A stretch of DNA of 27,862 nucleotides from Trichomonas tenax. Lineage: Eukaryota; Parabasalia; Trichomonadida; Trichomonadidae. A model generated the notes under the pieces. That model saw nothing but the letters and a program-made list of their open reading frames with translations. It had not been told where the DNA came from and made no database searches. Below, piece by piece: positions 27,812 to 27,862 of this stretch (its first letter is position 1; every line of letters starts with the position of its first letter). The stretch covers positions 1 to 27,862 of the forward strand of contig JALKBU010000687.1 of the NCBI GenBank assembly GCA_023091735.1, given 5' to 3'. A program made the position numbers and the translations under genes.

Positions 27812-27839
27812 TTTGCGCGGTAAAAATGGAAAAGTGTCA
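27812..27839 (+). promoter_or_regulatory. Second copy of the GC-core plus AAAAGTG element
   Basis: TTTGCGCGGTAAAA (27812-27825) is followed, after four bases, by AAAAGTGTCA (27830-27839). The order and spacing match the site at 73-99 within one base. It lies about 110-135 bp upstream of the proline-rich/beta-helix gene start. It could equally serve a gene to the right of the window. The GC core resembles but does not exactly match an E2F site. Confidence 0.35.
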
Positions 27840-27862
27840 ATAGGTTGAAATGGATTGAACTC

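Overview
The window looks like nuclear DNA of a parabasalid flagellate (a trichomonad such as Trichomonas or Tritrichomonas). The evidence is indirect but consistent. Genes are intronless, AT-rich and widely spaced. Two starts carry a consensus trichomonad initiator (TCA-Y-W) 10-11 nt upstream of the ATG, and stop codons sit in or next to TAAA, the usual trichomonad poly(A) signal. The protein families also fit: divergent ankyrin (DUF3447-like) proteins, beta-helix proteins, degenerate copies of repeat-rich surface proteins, and a flagellar microtubule inner protein. I cannot fix the species from sequence alone.

Layout, left to right. 1-1979: AT-rich DNA without a supported gene, with an E2F-like site near the left edge. 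1980-3086 (-): divergent ankyrin protein. 3201-3872 (-): CFAP77/DUF4483-like axonemal protein. 4409-5221 (-): frameshifted surface-protein relic. 5729-7696 (-): complete cytosolic HSP70 ending EEVD. 7697-10803: about 3 kb of gene-free DNA with a decayed coding relic, a perfect 20-bp palindrome and a degenerate tandem array of about 110-bp units. 10804-12069 (+): NT-C2 domain protein with an unassigned helical C-terminus. 12548-13640: decayed surface-protein relics on both strands. 13787-21082 (-): very large BEACH protein. 21907-23359 (+): ankyrin gene broken by one in-frame TAG and one frameshift. 23408-27703 (-): 1431-residue protein joining a long proline-rich region to a right-handed beta-helix.

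The intact genes do not form a pathway. They are independent eukaryotic transcription units for chaperone, flagellum, membrane-traffic, cytoskeletal or scaffold, and ankyrin functions. No operon, RNA gene, CRISPR array, phage or intact transposon was found. The most notable items are the degenerate 110-bp tandem array, the nearly intact broken ankyrin gene, the proline-rich/beta-helix fusion, a GC-rich composite motif repeated with near-identical spacing at both window edges, and signs that the BEACH gene's 5' end is frameshifted at a homopolymer.
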